DNA from: Streptomyces sp. CB02056
GTDB lineage: Bacteria; Actinomycetota; Actinomycetes; Streptomycetales; Streptomycetaceae
Assembly (NCBI RefSeq): GCF_001905545.1
Contig: NZ_LIPD01000003.1
Location: forward strand, 903,147-967,146
Direction of reading: 5' to 3'
Length of the DNA stretch: 64,000 nucleotides
This document shows positions 24,810-33,528 of the stretch, one piece after another. The notes under the pieces were generated by a model. The model made no database searches. It saw only the letters and a program-made list of their open reading frames with translations, and was not told where the DNA came from. How positions within the stretch are numbered: position 1 is the stretch's first letter; each line of letters starts with the position of its first letter. The position numbers and the translations under genes are program-made.

Positions 24810-27214
24810 CTCCCGGGGACAAGAACTTCGCGATCGACCCCTGGCAGATCACCGAACAGGGCCTGGACCTGGCCTCGATGGCCCGCGCCGAGTCGGTCTT
24901 CGCGCTCTCCAACGGCCACATCGGCCTGCGCGCCAACCTGGACGAGGGCGAGCCGCACGGCCTGCCCGGCACCTACCTCAACGGCGTCTTCGAGCTGCGC
25001 CCGCTGCCGTACGGCGAGGGCGGCTACGGCTACCCGGAGTCCAGCCAGAGCGTCATCAACGTGACCAACGGCAAGATCATCCGGCTGCTGGTGGACGACG
25101 AGCCCTTCGACCTGCGCTACGGCGAACTCGTCAGCCACAAGCGCTGGTTGGACGTCCGCGAGGGCCTGCTGCACCGCGAGGCGGAGTGGACCTCCCCGGC
25201 CGGGCGGACGATCAGGGTGCGCTCCTCCCGACTGGTCTCGCTCACCCAGCGCGCCGTCGCCGCCGTCGAGTACAGCGTCGAGGCGGTGGACGGCCCGGTG
25301 CGGATCGTGCTCCAGTCCGAGCTGGTCGCCAACGAGCAGCTGCCCGGCGGCCCCGAGGGCGACCCGCGGGCCGCCGCCGTGCTGGAGGCGCCGCTGCAGC
25401 CCGAGGCGCACCACGCCAGCGGGACCAAGGCGATCCTGGTGCACCGCACCCGGTACAGCGGCATCCGGGTCGCGGCCGGGATGGACCACATCATCGAGGG
25501 GCCGGAGAAGTCCGACACCGTCGCCGAGGCCGACGCCGACCAGTGCCGGATCAGCGTCACCACCGTGCTCAAGGCCGGACAGCGGCTGCGGCTGACCAAG
25601 TTCATGGCCTACGGCTGGTCCGGCACCCGCTCGCTGCCCGCCGTCCGGGACCAGGTGGAGGCCGCGCTGACCGCCGCCCGGTACACCGGCTGGGACGGGC
25701 TGATCGCCGAACAGGCCGAATTCCTCCAGGAGTTCTGGGAGACCAGCGACATCGAGATCGAGGGCGACGTCGAACTCCAGCAGGCCGTCCGGTTCGCCGT
25801 CTTCCACGTCCTGCAGGCCGGCGCCCGCAGCGAGGAGCGGGCCATCCCCGCCAAGGGGCTGACCGGGCCCGGCTACGACGGGCACAGCTTCTGGGACACC
25901 GAGACCTTCGTCCTGCCGGTGCTCACCTACTGCCTGCCCGCCGCCGTCAACCAGGCCCTGCGCTGGCGGCACACCACCCTGCCGCTGGCCCGCGAGCGGG
26001 CGGTCCAACTCGGCCTGTCCGGCGCGGTGTTCCCGTGGCGGACGATCCGCGGCGAGGAGTGCTCCGGGTACTGGCCGGCCGGCACCGCGGCCTTCCACAT
26101 CGGCGCCGACATCGCCGCCGCCGTCGCCCGCTACGTCCGGGCCACCGGCGACGCGGAGTTCGAGCGCGAGTACGGGCTCGAACTGCTCGTCGAGACCGCC
26201 CGGATGTGGCGCTCGCTCGGCCACCACGACGTGGCCGGGAGGTTCCGCATCGAGGGCGTCACCGGCCCCGACGAGTACAGCGCGGTCGCGGACAACAACG
26301 TCTTCACCAACCTGATGGCGCAGACCAACCTGCGCGCCGCCGCCGAGGCCGCCGTCCGCAACCCGCACGAGGCCGCGCTGCTCGGCGTGGACACCGAGGA
26401 GACCGCCGCCTGGCGCGACGCGGCCGCCGCGATGTACATCCCGTACGACGAGGACCTCGGCGTGCACCCGCAGGCCGACGGCTTCACCCACCACCAGGTC
26501 TGGGACTTCGAGCACACCCCGCCGGAGAACTACCCGCTGCTGCTGCACTACCCGTACTTCGACCTGTACCGGAAGCAGGTGGTCAAGCAGGCCGACCTGG
26601 TGCTCGCCATGCAGGTCCGCGGCGACGCCTTCACCGACGAGCAGAAGGCCCGCAACTTCGCCTACTACGAGCGGCTGACCGTCCGGGACTCCTCGCTCTC
26701 CGCCTGCACCCAGGCGGTGATCGCCGCCGAGGTCGGCCAGCTCGACCTCGCCTACGACTACACGGCCGAGGCCGCGCTGATGGACCTGCACGACCTCGGC
26801 GGCAACACCCGCGACGGCCTGCACATGGCCTCGCTCGCCGGGGCCTGCATCGCCCTGGTGGCCGGCTTCGGCGGGCTGCGCGACCACGGCGAGGCGCTCT
26901 CGTTCCGGCCCCGGCTGCCGTCCGGGCTGATGCGGCTGAGCTTCTCGTTGCTGGTGCGCGGGCACCTGCTCGGCGTCGAGATCACCCACGAGCGGACGAC
27001 GTACACGCTGCGCCGCGGCGAGGTCCTCCACGTCCGGCACGACGGCGAGGCGGTGCAGGTCAAGTCCGGTGCCCCGGTCACCCTGCCGACCACCGCCCCG
27101 CCCGCCCAGGAGCGGGTCGCCCAGCCCCCGGGCCGCGAACCCGGCCGCCGCAAGCCCCAGGCCGGCCTCGCGGCGGGCAAGCTCGGCCAGCAGGACCACC
27201 TGGCGGCCGAGTAG
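24806..27214 (+). CDS. Glycoside hydrolase family 65 protein (disaccharide phosphorylase type)
   Basis: The 802-residue protein has the GH65 layout: an N-terminal beta-sandwich (residues about 10-270), a linker, an (alpha/alpha)6 barrel (about 320-700) and a small C-terminal beta domain. Signatures are KGLTGPGYDGHSFWDTE and the catalytic acid E490 in TGPDEYSAV. The phosphate-binding region follows. GH65 phosphorylases cleave maltose, trehalose or kojibiose with phosphate. Coupling to a beta-phosphoglucomutase supports a phosphorylase rather than a hydrolase. The exact disaccharide is not determinable. The C-terminal 40 residues are Pro/Arg/Lys-rich. Confidence 0.92.
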   Translation: MTPGDKNFAIDPWQITEQGLDLASMARAESVFALSNGHIGLRANLDEGEPHGLPGTYLNGVFELRPLPYGEGGYGYPESSQSVINVTNGKIIRLLVDDEPFDLRYGELVSHKRWLDVREGLLHREAEWTSPAGRTIRVRSSRLVSLTQRAVAAVEYSVEAVDGPVRIVLQSELVANEQLPGGPEGDPRAAAVLEAPLQPEAHHASGTKAILVHRTRYSGIRVAAGMDHIIEGPEKSDTVAEADADQCRISVTTVLKAGQRLRLTKFMAYGWSGTRSLPAVRDQVEAALTAARYTGWDGLIAEQAEFLQEFWETSDIEIEGDVELQQAVRFAVFHVLQAGARSEERAIPAKGLTGPGYDGHSFWDTETFVLPVLTYCLPAAVNQALRWRHTTLPLARERAVQLGLSGAVFPWRTIRGEECSGYWPAGTAAFHIGADIAAAVARYVRATGDAEFEREYGLELLVETARMWRSLGHHDVAGRFRIEGVTGPDEYSAVADNNVFTNLMAQTNLRAAAEAAVRNPHEAALLGVDTEETAAWRDAAAAMYIPYDEDLGVHPQADGFTHHQVWDFEHTPPENYPLLLHYPYFDLYRKQVVKQADLVLAMQVRGDAFTDEQKARNFAYYERLTVRDSSLSACTQAVIAAEVGQLDLAYDYTAEAALMDLHDLGGNTRDGLHMASLAGACIALVAGFGGLRDHGEALSFRPRLPSGLMRLSFSLLVRGHLLGVEITHERTTYTLRRGEVLHVRHDGEAVQVKSGAPVTLPTTAPPAQERVAQPPGREPGRRKPQAGLAAGKLGQQDHLAAE

Positions 27215-27332
27215 CAGCCCGCACCCCGCTCCCGCCGCCTCACCCGTTCGCCCCACCCCGGCTGCGCCGCCCCCGGCCGCCCCGGAGAGTGCTGGTGTCC
27301 CGTGGAGCCGCCCCAGCGAAGGAGTCGCCGCC

Positions 27333-29066
27333 GTGCCGAGCGTGGCCGAACAGATGGTGGAGGTGCTCCGGCAGGCCGGGGTGGAGCGGGTCTACGGCGT
27401 GGTCGGGGACAGCCTCAACCCGGTCGTGGACGCCATCCGGCGGGCCGACGGCATCAGCTGGGTGCACGTGCGCAACGAGGAGGCCGGCGCCTTCGCGGCC
27501 GCCGCCGAGGCCGAACTCTCCGGCCGGCTCGCGGTCTGCGCCGGCTCCTGCGGCCCCGGCAACACCCACCTCGTCCAGGGGCTGTACGACGCCCAGCGCA
27601 GCGGCCTGCCCGTGCTCGCGCTCGCCTCGCACATCCCGTCCGGGCAGATCGGCACCGGCTTCTTCCAGGAGACCCACCCCGAGCGGGTGTTCACCGACTG
27701 CAGCACCTGGTGCGAGATGCTCTCGACCCCCGCCCAGCTGCCCCGCCTGCTGCGGGTCGCCGTCCAGCACGCGCTCGGCTCGCACGGCGTCTCGGTGCTC
27801 GCCTTCCCCGGGGACGTCGCCGCGCTCTCCGCCGCCGCCCCCACCGGCACCAGCCACTTCCTCACCGAGCAGGCCGTCGCCGCCCCGCCCTGGTCCCAGG
27901 TGCAGGAACTGGCCCGGCTGCTCAACGCCGCCCGCAAGGTGGTGCTGTTCTGCGGCGCCGGGGTGCGCGGGGCGCACGCCGAGGTGATGGCCGCCGCGCA
28001 GGCCCTGAACGCGCCGATCGGCCACTCCCTGCGCGGCAAGGAGTGGATCCAGTTCGACAACCCGTACGACGTGGGCATGAGCGGCCTGCTCGGCTACGGG
28101 GCCTGCCACGAGGCGCTGCACTCCGCCGACCTGGTGGTGCTGCTCGGCACCGACTTCCCGTACGACTCCTTCCTGCCGCAGGCGCACACCGTCCAGGTCG
28201 ACCACGACGCCACCCGGCTCGGCCGCCGCACCGCGCTCGAACTCGCCGTCCACGGCGACGTGGCCGCCACCCTGCGGGCCGTGCTGCCGCTGCTCGACGC
28301 CAAGCGCGACCGCGCCTTCCTGGACGGGATGCTGCGCAAGCACTGCCGGTCGCTGGAGGACGTGATCGGCGCCTACACCCGGGACATCGAGAAGCACCTG
28401 CCGATCCACCCCGAGTACGTCGCCTCGGTGCTCGACGAGGTGGCCGCCGAGGACGCCGTGTTCACCGTGGACACCGGCATGAACAACGTCTGGGCCGCCC
28501 GCTACCTCCAGCCCAACGGCCGCCGCCGGGTGATCGGCTCCTTCCTGCACGGCTCGATGGCCAACGCCCTCCCGCACGCGATCGGCGCCCAACTCGCCTG
28601 CCCCGGGCGGCAGGTGGTCGCGATGGCGGGCGACGGCGGGATCGGCATGCTGCTCGGCGAGCTGCTCACGGTGGCCAAGCACCGGCTGCCGGTGAAGACG
28701 GTGGTCTTCAACAACGGCGCGCTCGGCATGATCAAGCTGGAGATGCTGGTCTCCGGCTACCCGGAGTTCGAGATCGACAACGGGGACGTGGACTACGCCG
28801 GGATCGCCCGGGCGATGGGCATCCAGGCCAAGCGGGTGACCGAGCCGGCCCGGGTCCGGGAGGTGCTGGTCGAGGCGCTGGAGCGGCCGGGCCCGGCCCT
28901 CGTGGACGTGGTCACCGACCCCAACGCGCTCTCCATCCCGCCGCACATCACCGCCGCCCAGCTGAAGGGCTTCGCGCTGGCGGCGGGCAGGACGGTGCTC
29001 TCGGGCGGCGTCGGACGCATGGTCGACCTGGCCCGGAGCAACCTGCGGAACATCCCGCGGCCGTGA
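27333..29066 (+). CDS. Thiamine-pyrophosphate enzyme, pyruvate dehydrogenase (quinone)/pyruvate oxidase type
   Basis: The 577-residue ThDP enzyme has three domains: PYR (residues 1-180, catalytic Glu in RNEEAGAF), a central FAD-binding-like domain (about 190-340), and PP (about 360-540). The ThDP motif GDGGIGMLL ends with NNGALGM. Close relatives (PoxB) oxidise pyruvate to acetate and pass electrons to quinones at the membrane. GTG 27333 is chosen because GAAGGAG lies 8 bases upstream and the protein then begins at the conserved VAEQMVEVL helix. It is monocistronic between the GH65 gene and the XRE-cupin gene. Confidence 0.88.
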   Translation: MPSVAEQMVEVLRQAGVERVYGVVGDSLNPVVDAIRRADGISWVHVRNEEAGAFAAAAEAELSGRLAVCAGSCGPGNTHLVQGLYDAQRSGLPVLALASHIPSGQIGTGFFQETHPERVFTDCSTWCEMLSTPAQLPRLLRVAVQHALGSHGVSVLAFPGDVAALSAAAPTGTSHFLTEQAVAAPPWSQVQELARLLNAARKVVLFCGAGVRGAHAEVMAAAQALNAPIGHSLRGKEWIQFDNPYDVGMSGLLGYGACHEALHSADLVVLLGTDFPYDSFLPQAHTVQVDHDATRLGRRTALELAVHGDVAATLRAVLPLLDAKRDRAFLDGMLRKHCRSLEDVIGAYTRDIEKHLPIHPEYVASVLDEVAAEDAVFTVDTGMNNVWAARYLQPNGRRRVIGSFLHGSMANALPHAIGAQLACPGRQVVAMAGDGGIGMLLGELLTVAKHRLPVKTVVFNNGALGMIKLEMLVSGYPEFEIDNGDVDYAGIARAMGIQAKRVTEPARVREVLVEALERPGPALVDVVTDPNALSIPPHITAAQLKGFALAAGRTVLSGGVGRMVDLARSNLRNIPRP

Positions 29067-29100
29067 GCGGGGGCCGGTCGGGGGGCCTGCCAGGGAAGTC

Positions 29101-29135
29101 TTGCCTCTGAGGCAAAATTCTTGCCCGTGCGGCAC
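29101..29135 (+). promoter_or_regulatory. Tandem inverted-repeat operator ahead of the XRE-cupin regulator
   Basis: A perfect TTGCC-N5-GGCAA palindrome at 29101-29115 is followed exactly 20 bases downstream by a near copy (TTGCC-N5-GGCAC, 29121-29135). Two turns of helix apart, they would bind two dimers on one face. The location, 20-55 bases before the start codon, suits autorepression. Confidence 0.6.
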
Positions 29136-29155
29136 GGCGGGTGTCCACTGGACAC

Positions 29156-29791
29156 ATGACCAGCAGCTCCACCGGCGCCGCCGCAGCAGGCGAACAGCTC
29201 GACGACCAGGAGGTCGCCGGCCTCGCCGCCCGTCTCCGTGAGCACCGGCTCAGCAGCCGTCTCACGCTGGAGGTGGCCGCCGGGCGGGTCGGGCTCTCCC
29301 CAGCCTATCTGTCCCGACTGGAAACCGGCCGCCGGCAGCCCTCGCTGCCCGTCCTGCTCGGCCTCGCCCGCGCGTACGGGACCTCGGTCTCCGGCCTGCT
29401 CGGCGAGACCCTCGCCGAGCCGGACCCGATCGTCCGCGGCGGCGCCATCGAACCCGGCCGGGCCGGTGGCTGGGGCTACCGGCGGGCCGGCGCCCCCGGC
29501 CGCGCGATGCAGGCCCTGCGGGTGCACGTCCCGCCGGGCGTGCAGGACACGGTGGTCCGGGTCCACCCGGGCGAGGAGTGGCTGTACGTCCTCAAGGGCG
29601 CGCTCCGCGTCACCCTCGGCGACCGCGTCCACCACCTCGCGGTGGGCGACTCCGCCCACTACGACTCGCTCACCCCGCACTGCATCGCCGCAGAGTCGGA
29701 CAGCGGCGTCGAACTGCTCTTCGTCCACACCCTGCTGCAGAGCCCCGGCGGCGAACTCTGCCTCGGCGGCGGCCCCGCCGCCGTTCACTGA
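29156..29791 (+). CDS. XRE-family regulator with C-terminal cupin domain
   Basis: The 211-residue protein has an N-terminal helix-turn-helix (residues about 25-80, with LEVAAGRVGLSPAYLSRLETGRRQPSLPVLLGLA). A cupin barrel follows at about 115-190 (VHPGEEWLYVLKG, then GDSAHYDSLTPHCIAAE). Such regulators respond to small ligands bound in the cupin. ATG 29156 follows the tandem operators and is preferred over the upstream GTG at 29141. A small membrane protein follows after 32 bases. Confidence 0.9.
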   Translation: MTSSSTGAAAAGEQLDDQEVAGLAARLREHRLSSRLTLEVAAGRVGLSPAYLSRLETGRRQPSLPVLLGLARAYGTSVSGLLGETLAEPDPIVRGGAIEPGRAGGWGYRRAGAPGRAMQALRVHVPPGVQDTVVRVHPGEEWLYVLKGALRVTLGDRVHHLAVGDSAHYDSLTPHCIAAESDSGVELLFVHTLLQSPGGELCLGGGPAAVH

Positions 29792-29823
29792 CCTGCCGTC
29801 AGAACACCCCGGAGGAGATCACC

Positions 29824-30033
29824 ATGGCCGATCCCACCACCACCGTCACCCCGGCCGCCGACGCCGAGAACCCGGCCGCCGGTGCCGACACTCCGGCCGG
29901 CCCGAAGACCATGGACGCCGGCAAGTGGGCCAACAAGCGGGTCTACCACCGCCTGGTGCTCTACACCGTCGGCTGCCACCTCTTCGCCGGGTTCATCATC
30001 CTCCTGTTCCAACTCGGCAGCCGGAACAAGTAG
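29824..30033 (+). CDS. Small single-helix membrane protein (DUF6126-like)
   Basis: The 69-residue protein has a Pro/Ala/Thr-rich N-terminus and one C-terminal membrane helix (YTVGCHLFAGFIILLFQLG), preceded by KWANKRVYHRLV. Small proteins of this shape regularly accompany XRE-cupin regulators in streptomycetes. A GGAGGAG-like ribosome site precedes ATG 29824. It is likely co-transcribed with the regulator and is a candidate target or partner. The function is unknown. Confidence 0.75.
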   Translation: MADPTTTVTPAADAENPAAGADTPAGPKTMDAGKWANKRVYHRLVLYTVGCHLFAGFIILLFQLGSRNK

Positions 30034-30129
30034 TTCACACCCCGAACCGTCCGCCCGCCCCCACCCCCGAGGGGGCGGGCGGACCGCCGCTCCCGCACCG
30101 GCCCGGCCACCCGCACTCCCCTCTCCCGC

Positions 30130-31581
30130 TCAGGCCCCGCGCAGCAGTTCGCAGAGGGCCTGGACCGCCGCCGGGAAGGCGTGGTCCGGTGAGGTGGCGT
30201 AGCCGATGACCAGGGCGGTCGGGGCCTCGGCGGGGGACGGTGTGGTGCGGTGCCAGGCGAGGCCGTGGAGGGCGAGGCCGGCCTGCTGGGCGCGGGCGAG
30301 GAGTTCGGGTTCGGGGGTGGAGCCGGGCGGCAGCCGGATGACGACGTGCAGGCCGGCCGCGATGCCGGTGACCCGGACGTGCGGGGCGTGTTCGGCGAGC
30401 GCCGCGACCAGGTGGTCGCGCCGGCGCCGGTAGTGCAGCCGGCAGCGCCGTACGTGGCGGTCGTACGTGCCGGAGGTGATCAGTTCGGCGAGCGTCAGCT
30501 GGTCCAGCACCGGGGACATCGTGTCGGCCAGCGCCTTCAGTCGGGCGACCGGCTCGACCAGCGCGTCCGGCAGGGCCAGCCAGGCCAGCCGCAGGCCCGG
30601 CGCGAGGCTCTTGGCGGCCGTCCCGGCGTACACCACCCGTTCCGGGTCCAGCGCCTGCATCGCGCCGAGCGGCTGCCGGTCGTAGCGGAACTCGCCGTCG
30701 TAGTCGTCCTCGATGACGTACCGGTCCTGCTCCCGCGCCCACCGCACCGCCTCGGCCCGCCGGTCGGCGGAGAGCGCCGCGCCGGTGGGGAACTGGTGGG
30801 CGGGGGTGAGGAGGACGGCGCCGGCCCGGGGGTCGAGCCGGTCGACCAGGGCGCCGTCCGCGTCCAGCGGCACCGGGGCGGTGGCGAGTCCGGCGGCCCG
30901 GGCGACCGCGTGCTGCGGCGGCAGCCCGTACTCCTCGACGGCGAGCGTGCGGGCGCCGCGTTCCCGCAGGGCGGCGCAGAGCAGGCCGAGGCCCTGGGTG
31001 ACGCCGGTGCAGACGAGCAGGTGGTCGGGGTCGGTGCGCACCCCGCGGACCCGGGCCAGGTAGTGGGTGAGCGCCTGCCGCAGTTCGATCCGGCCGAGCG
31101 GGCTGCCGTAGTCGAGGGCCTCGTGCGGCGCGGTGGCGAGGGCGCGGCGGGCGGCGGCCAGCCAGGCGGTGCGGGGGAAGAGCGAGAGGTCGGGCCGTCC
31201 GGACATCAGGTCGTACCGGGCGGTCTGCCGCGCCCGTACCGCCCGGGGGGCCGGCCGCCGGCCCTGGACCGGTTCCGGGACCGTCCGCCGGGCGACGGTG
31301 GTGCCGGAGCCCTGCCGGGAGCTGAGCCAGCCCTCGGCGGTGAGCTGGCCGTACGCCTCGACCACGGTGTTGCGGGCGATCCCGAGGTCCTCGCCGAGCG
31401 CCCGGGAGGACGGCAGCCGGGTGCCGGGGGTGAGCCGCCCGTCCTGGACGGCCTCGCGCAGCGCGTCCTCCAGGGCGGCCCGCAGTCCGGCGCCGGCGGC
31501 CCGGCGCTCGGTGAGGTCCAGGTGCAGGTCGCCGCCGAAGGTGGTCCAGGAGGTGGTCCGGGAGGTGCTCACGGCCTCCAT
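30130..31581 (-). CDS. MocR/PdxR-type regulator (GntR helix-turn-helix fused to PLP aminotransferase fold)
   Basis: The 483-residue protein has a GntR-type winged helix (residues about 20-90, with LPSSRALGEDLGIARNTVVEAYGQLTAEGWL). It is fused to a fold-type I aminotransferase domain, in which the Lys of AGTAAKSLAPGLRLAWLALP is the PLP Schiff-base residue. MocR regulators control vitamin B6 or amino-acid metabolism genes. The divergent neighbour is an ECF sigma-factor gene 129 bases away; regulators of this type often act on the divergent gene. ATG 31581 was chosen; the frame is open to 31644. Confidence 0.9.
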   Translation of the reverse strand: MEAVSTSRTTSWTTFGGDLHLDLTERRAAGAGLRAALEDALREAVQDGRLTPGTRLPSSRALGEDLGIARNTVVEAYGQLTAEGWLSSRQGSGTTVARRTVPEPVQGRRPAPRAVRARQTARYDLMSGRPDLSLFPRTAWLAAARRALATAPHEALDYGSPLGRIELRQALTHYLARVRGVRTDPDHLLVCTGVTQGLGLLCAALRERGARTLAVEEYGLPPQHAVARAAGLATAPVPLDADGALVDRLDPRAGAVLLTPAHQFPTGAALSADRRAEAVRWAREQDRYVIEDDYDGEFRYDRQPLGAMQALDPERVVYAGTAAKSLAPGLRLAWLALPDALVEPVARLKALADTMSPVLDQLTLAELITSGTYDRHVRRCRLHYRRRRDHLVAALAEHAPHVRVTGIAAGLHVVIRLPPGSTPEPELLARAQQAGLALHGLAWHRTTPSPAEAPTALVIGYATSPDHAFPAAVQALCELLRGA

Positions 31582-31710
31582 TCTCGCCTGTCGCCAGGGG
31601 GCGCGGGCGGGGTCACCGGGTGGCGCCGGAGGGCTCCTCCTCATCGTGTCCTCCCGGTCGGTTAGCGTCCGTCACTGGACCGACGGATCCCGACCCGAGG
31701 ATGTGACAGG

Positions 31711-32661
31711 GTGAGCGAGGAGAACCTCCCGGCCGAATCGGCCGAGCCGGCTGAAGCAGTCGAATCGGCCGAGCCGACCGAACTGGCCGAACTGGCCCGG
31801 CGTTTCGAGGCGGAGCGACCCCAGCTGCGGGCGGTGGCCTACCGGATGCTCGGGTCGCTCGCCGAGGCCGAGGACGCCGTGCAGGAGGCCTGGCTGAAGC
31901 TGGGCCGCAGCGATGTGGGCGGGGTGCGCAACCTCGGGGCGTGGCTCACCACCGTGGTCGGCCGGGTCTGCCTGGACCAGTTGCGTTCCCGTGCCTCCCG
32001 CCGGGAGGATCCGCTGCCCGAGCAGGAGGGCCGGGTGCGGCTGCCGGACCCGGTGGTCGGCGGGCTGTCGGCGCTGGACCCGGTGCACGAGGTGCTGGTC
32101 GCGGACTCGGTCGGGATCGCGCTGATGGTGGTCCTGGAGACGCTCTCCCCGGCGGAGCGGGTGGCCTTCGTGCTGCACGACATGTTCGAGGTGCCCTTCG
32201 ACGGGATCGCCGAGGTGCTCGGCCGGACCTCCGCCTCCACCCGGCAGTTGGCCAGCCGCGCCCGCCGCCGGGTCCAGGGCGCGACCCCGGCCGCGGATTC
32301 CGACGACGCCCGCAAGCGCGAGGTGGTGGAGGCCTTCCTGCGGGCCGCCCGGGGCGGGGACTTCGACGCTCTGCTGACGGTGCTCGACCCGGACGTGGTG
32401 GCCCGGTCGGACGGCGGCACACTGGTGCCGAGCGTGCTGCGCCGCGGTGCGGCGGACGTCGCCTCGCAGGCGATCGCCTTCGCCCGGTTCGCCGCCGACG
32501 GCCGGCTGGTGCTGGTCAACGGCTCGCCCGGGGTGGTGTCCTTCGCCGGGGGCCGTCCGCTGTCGGTCATGTCGTTCACCGTCCACGAGGGCCGGATCAC
32601 CGGGCTGGACATCCTCACCGACCCGACCCGGCTGGCCGCCCTGGGCCTCACCACCGGCTGA
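31711..32661 (+). CDS. ECF41-like (SigJ-type) RNA polymerase sigma factor with SnoaL-like C-terminal domain
   Basis: The 316-residue protein has sigma region 2 (residues about 30-95, AYRMLGSLAEAEDAVQEAWLKL) and region 4 (about 130-185, VPFDGIAEVLGRTSASTRQLASRARRRV). A C-terminal SnoaL-like domain follows (about 195-310). In ECF41 factors that C-terminal domain both activates and restrains the sigma factor, so no separate anti-sigma is needed. The N-terminus is a Glu/Ala/Pro repeat. GTG 31711 opens the frame. Confidence 0.92.
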   Translation: MSEENLPAESAEPAEAVESAEPTELAELARRFEAERPQLRAVAYRMLGSLAEAEDAVQEAWLKLGRSDVGGVRNLGAWLTTVVGRVCLDQLRSRASRREDPLPEQEGRVRLPDPVVGGLSALDPVHEVLVADSVGIALMVVLETLSPAERVAFVLHDMFEVPFDGIAEVLGRTSASTRQLASRARRRVQGATPAADSDDARKREVVEAFLRAARGGDFDALLTVLDPDVVARSDGGTLVPSVLRRGAADVASQAIAFARFAADGRLVLVNGSPGVVSFAGGRPLSVMSFTVHEGRITGLDILTDPTRLAALGLTTG

Positions 32662-32775
32662 CCCGGAACCGCCGGGGGCGCCCGGGCGCGGGCGGGGCGC
32701 CCCCACCGTTCCTCCACGTGGTGTTTCCCGTCGCTTTCCGGGCCGCCGTCACACTCGCGCGCTACGGTGCCGCCC

Positions 32776-33528
32776 ATGGCGAACTTTGTGCTGGTGGCGG
32801 GCGCCTGGCTCGGCGCCTGGGCGTGGGACGAGGTCGTGGCGGAGCTGCGCGCGGCCGGGCACGGGGCGTACCCGCTGACGCTCTCCGGGCTCGCGGAGAA
32901 GCGTGGCGCGCCCGCCGGGCAGCAGGCGCATGTGGCGGACGTCGTCGCGGAGGTGGAGCGGCTGGACCTGCGCGAGGTGGTGCTGGTCGGGCACAGCTAC
33001 TCGGGCATCCCGGTGGGCCAGGCCGCCGAGCGGATCGGCGGGCGGCTGGCCGGGCTGGTCCTGGTGGACGCCAACGTGCCGGTGGCGGGGGAGTCCTTCG
33101 CCGACCAGCTGCCGGAGCCGGCCGCGCTGCGGGCCGACCTGGCCGCGCACGGGGGCTGGTGGCCGCCGCTGCCGCCGGCCGAGTTCGCCGAGCAGGGGCT
33201 GACGGTCCGGCAGATCGCCCGGATCGCCGCGGGGGCGACCCCGCACCCGGGCCCCTCGCTGACCGAACCGGCGTTCCTGGAGGGCCCGTTGAGCGGACTC
33301 CCGGCGGTGTACGTGAAGTGCCTGATGGACTGGCCGGAGCCGCCGCCGGTGGTCGCCGGGCTGGTCGCGGACGGCCACTGGCGGCTGGTGGAGCTGGACA
33401 CCGGGCACTGGCCGATGTTCTCCCGGCCGGCCGACCTCGCCGGGATCCTGGGTGAGGCGGCCCGTACGGCGAAGAGCGGTGGCCGGACGGCCCGGAGCGG
33501 CGGCCGGACGGCTCAGAGCGACAGGTAG
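32776..33528 (+). CDS. Alpha/beta hydrolase
   Basis: The 250-residue protein begins NFVLVAGAWLGAWAWDEV and has the nucleophile elbow GHSYSG (Ser about residue 79), an acid near residue 205, and the catalytic His in DTGHWPMF. It resembles the plant-esterase-like family. The C-terminal 20 residues (TAKSGGRTARSGGRTAQSDR) come from a short DNA repeat and overlap the convergent uppP gene by 16 bases. The substrate is unknown. Confidence 0.88.
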   Translation: MANFVLVAGAWLGAWAWDEVVAELRAAGHGAYPLTLSGLAEKRGAPAGQQAHVADVVAEVERLDLREVVLVGHSYSGIPVGQAAERIGGRLAGLVLVDANVPVAGESFADQLPEPAALRADLAAHGGWWPPLPPAEFAEQGLTVRQIARIAAGATPHPGPSLTEPAFLEGPLSGLPAVYVKCLMDWPEPPPVVAGLVADGHWRLVELDTGHWPMFSRPADLAGILGEAARTAKSGGRTARSGGRTAQSDR

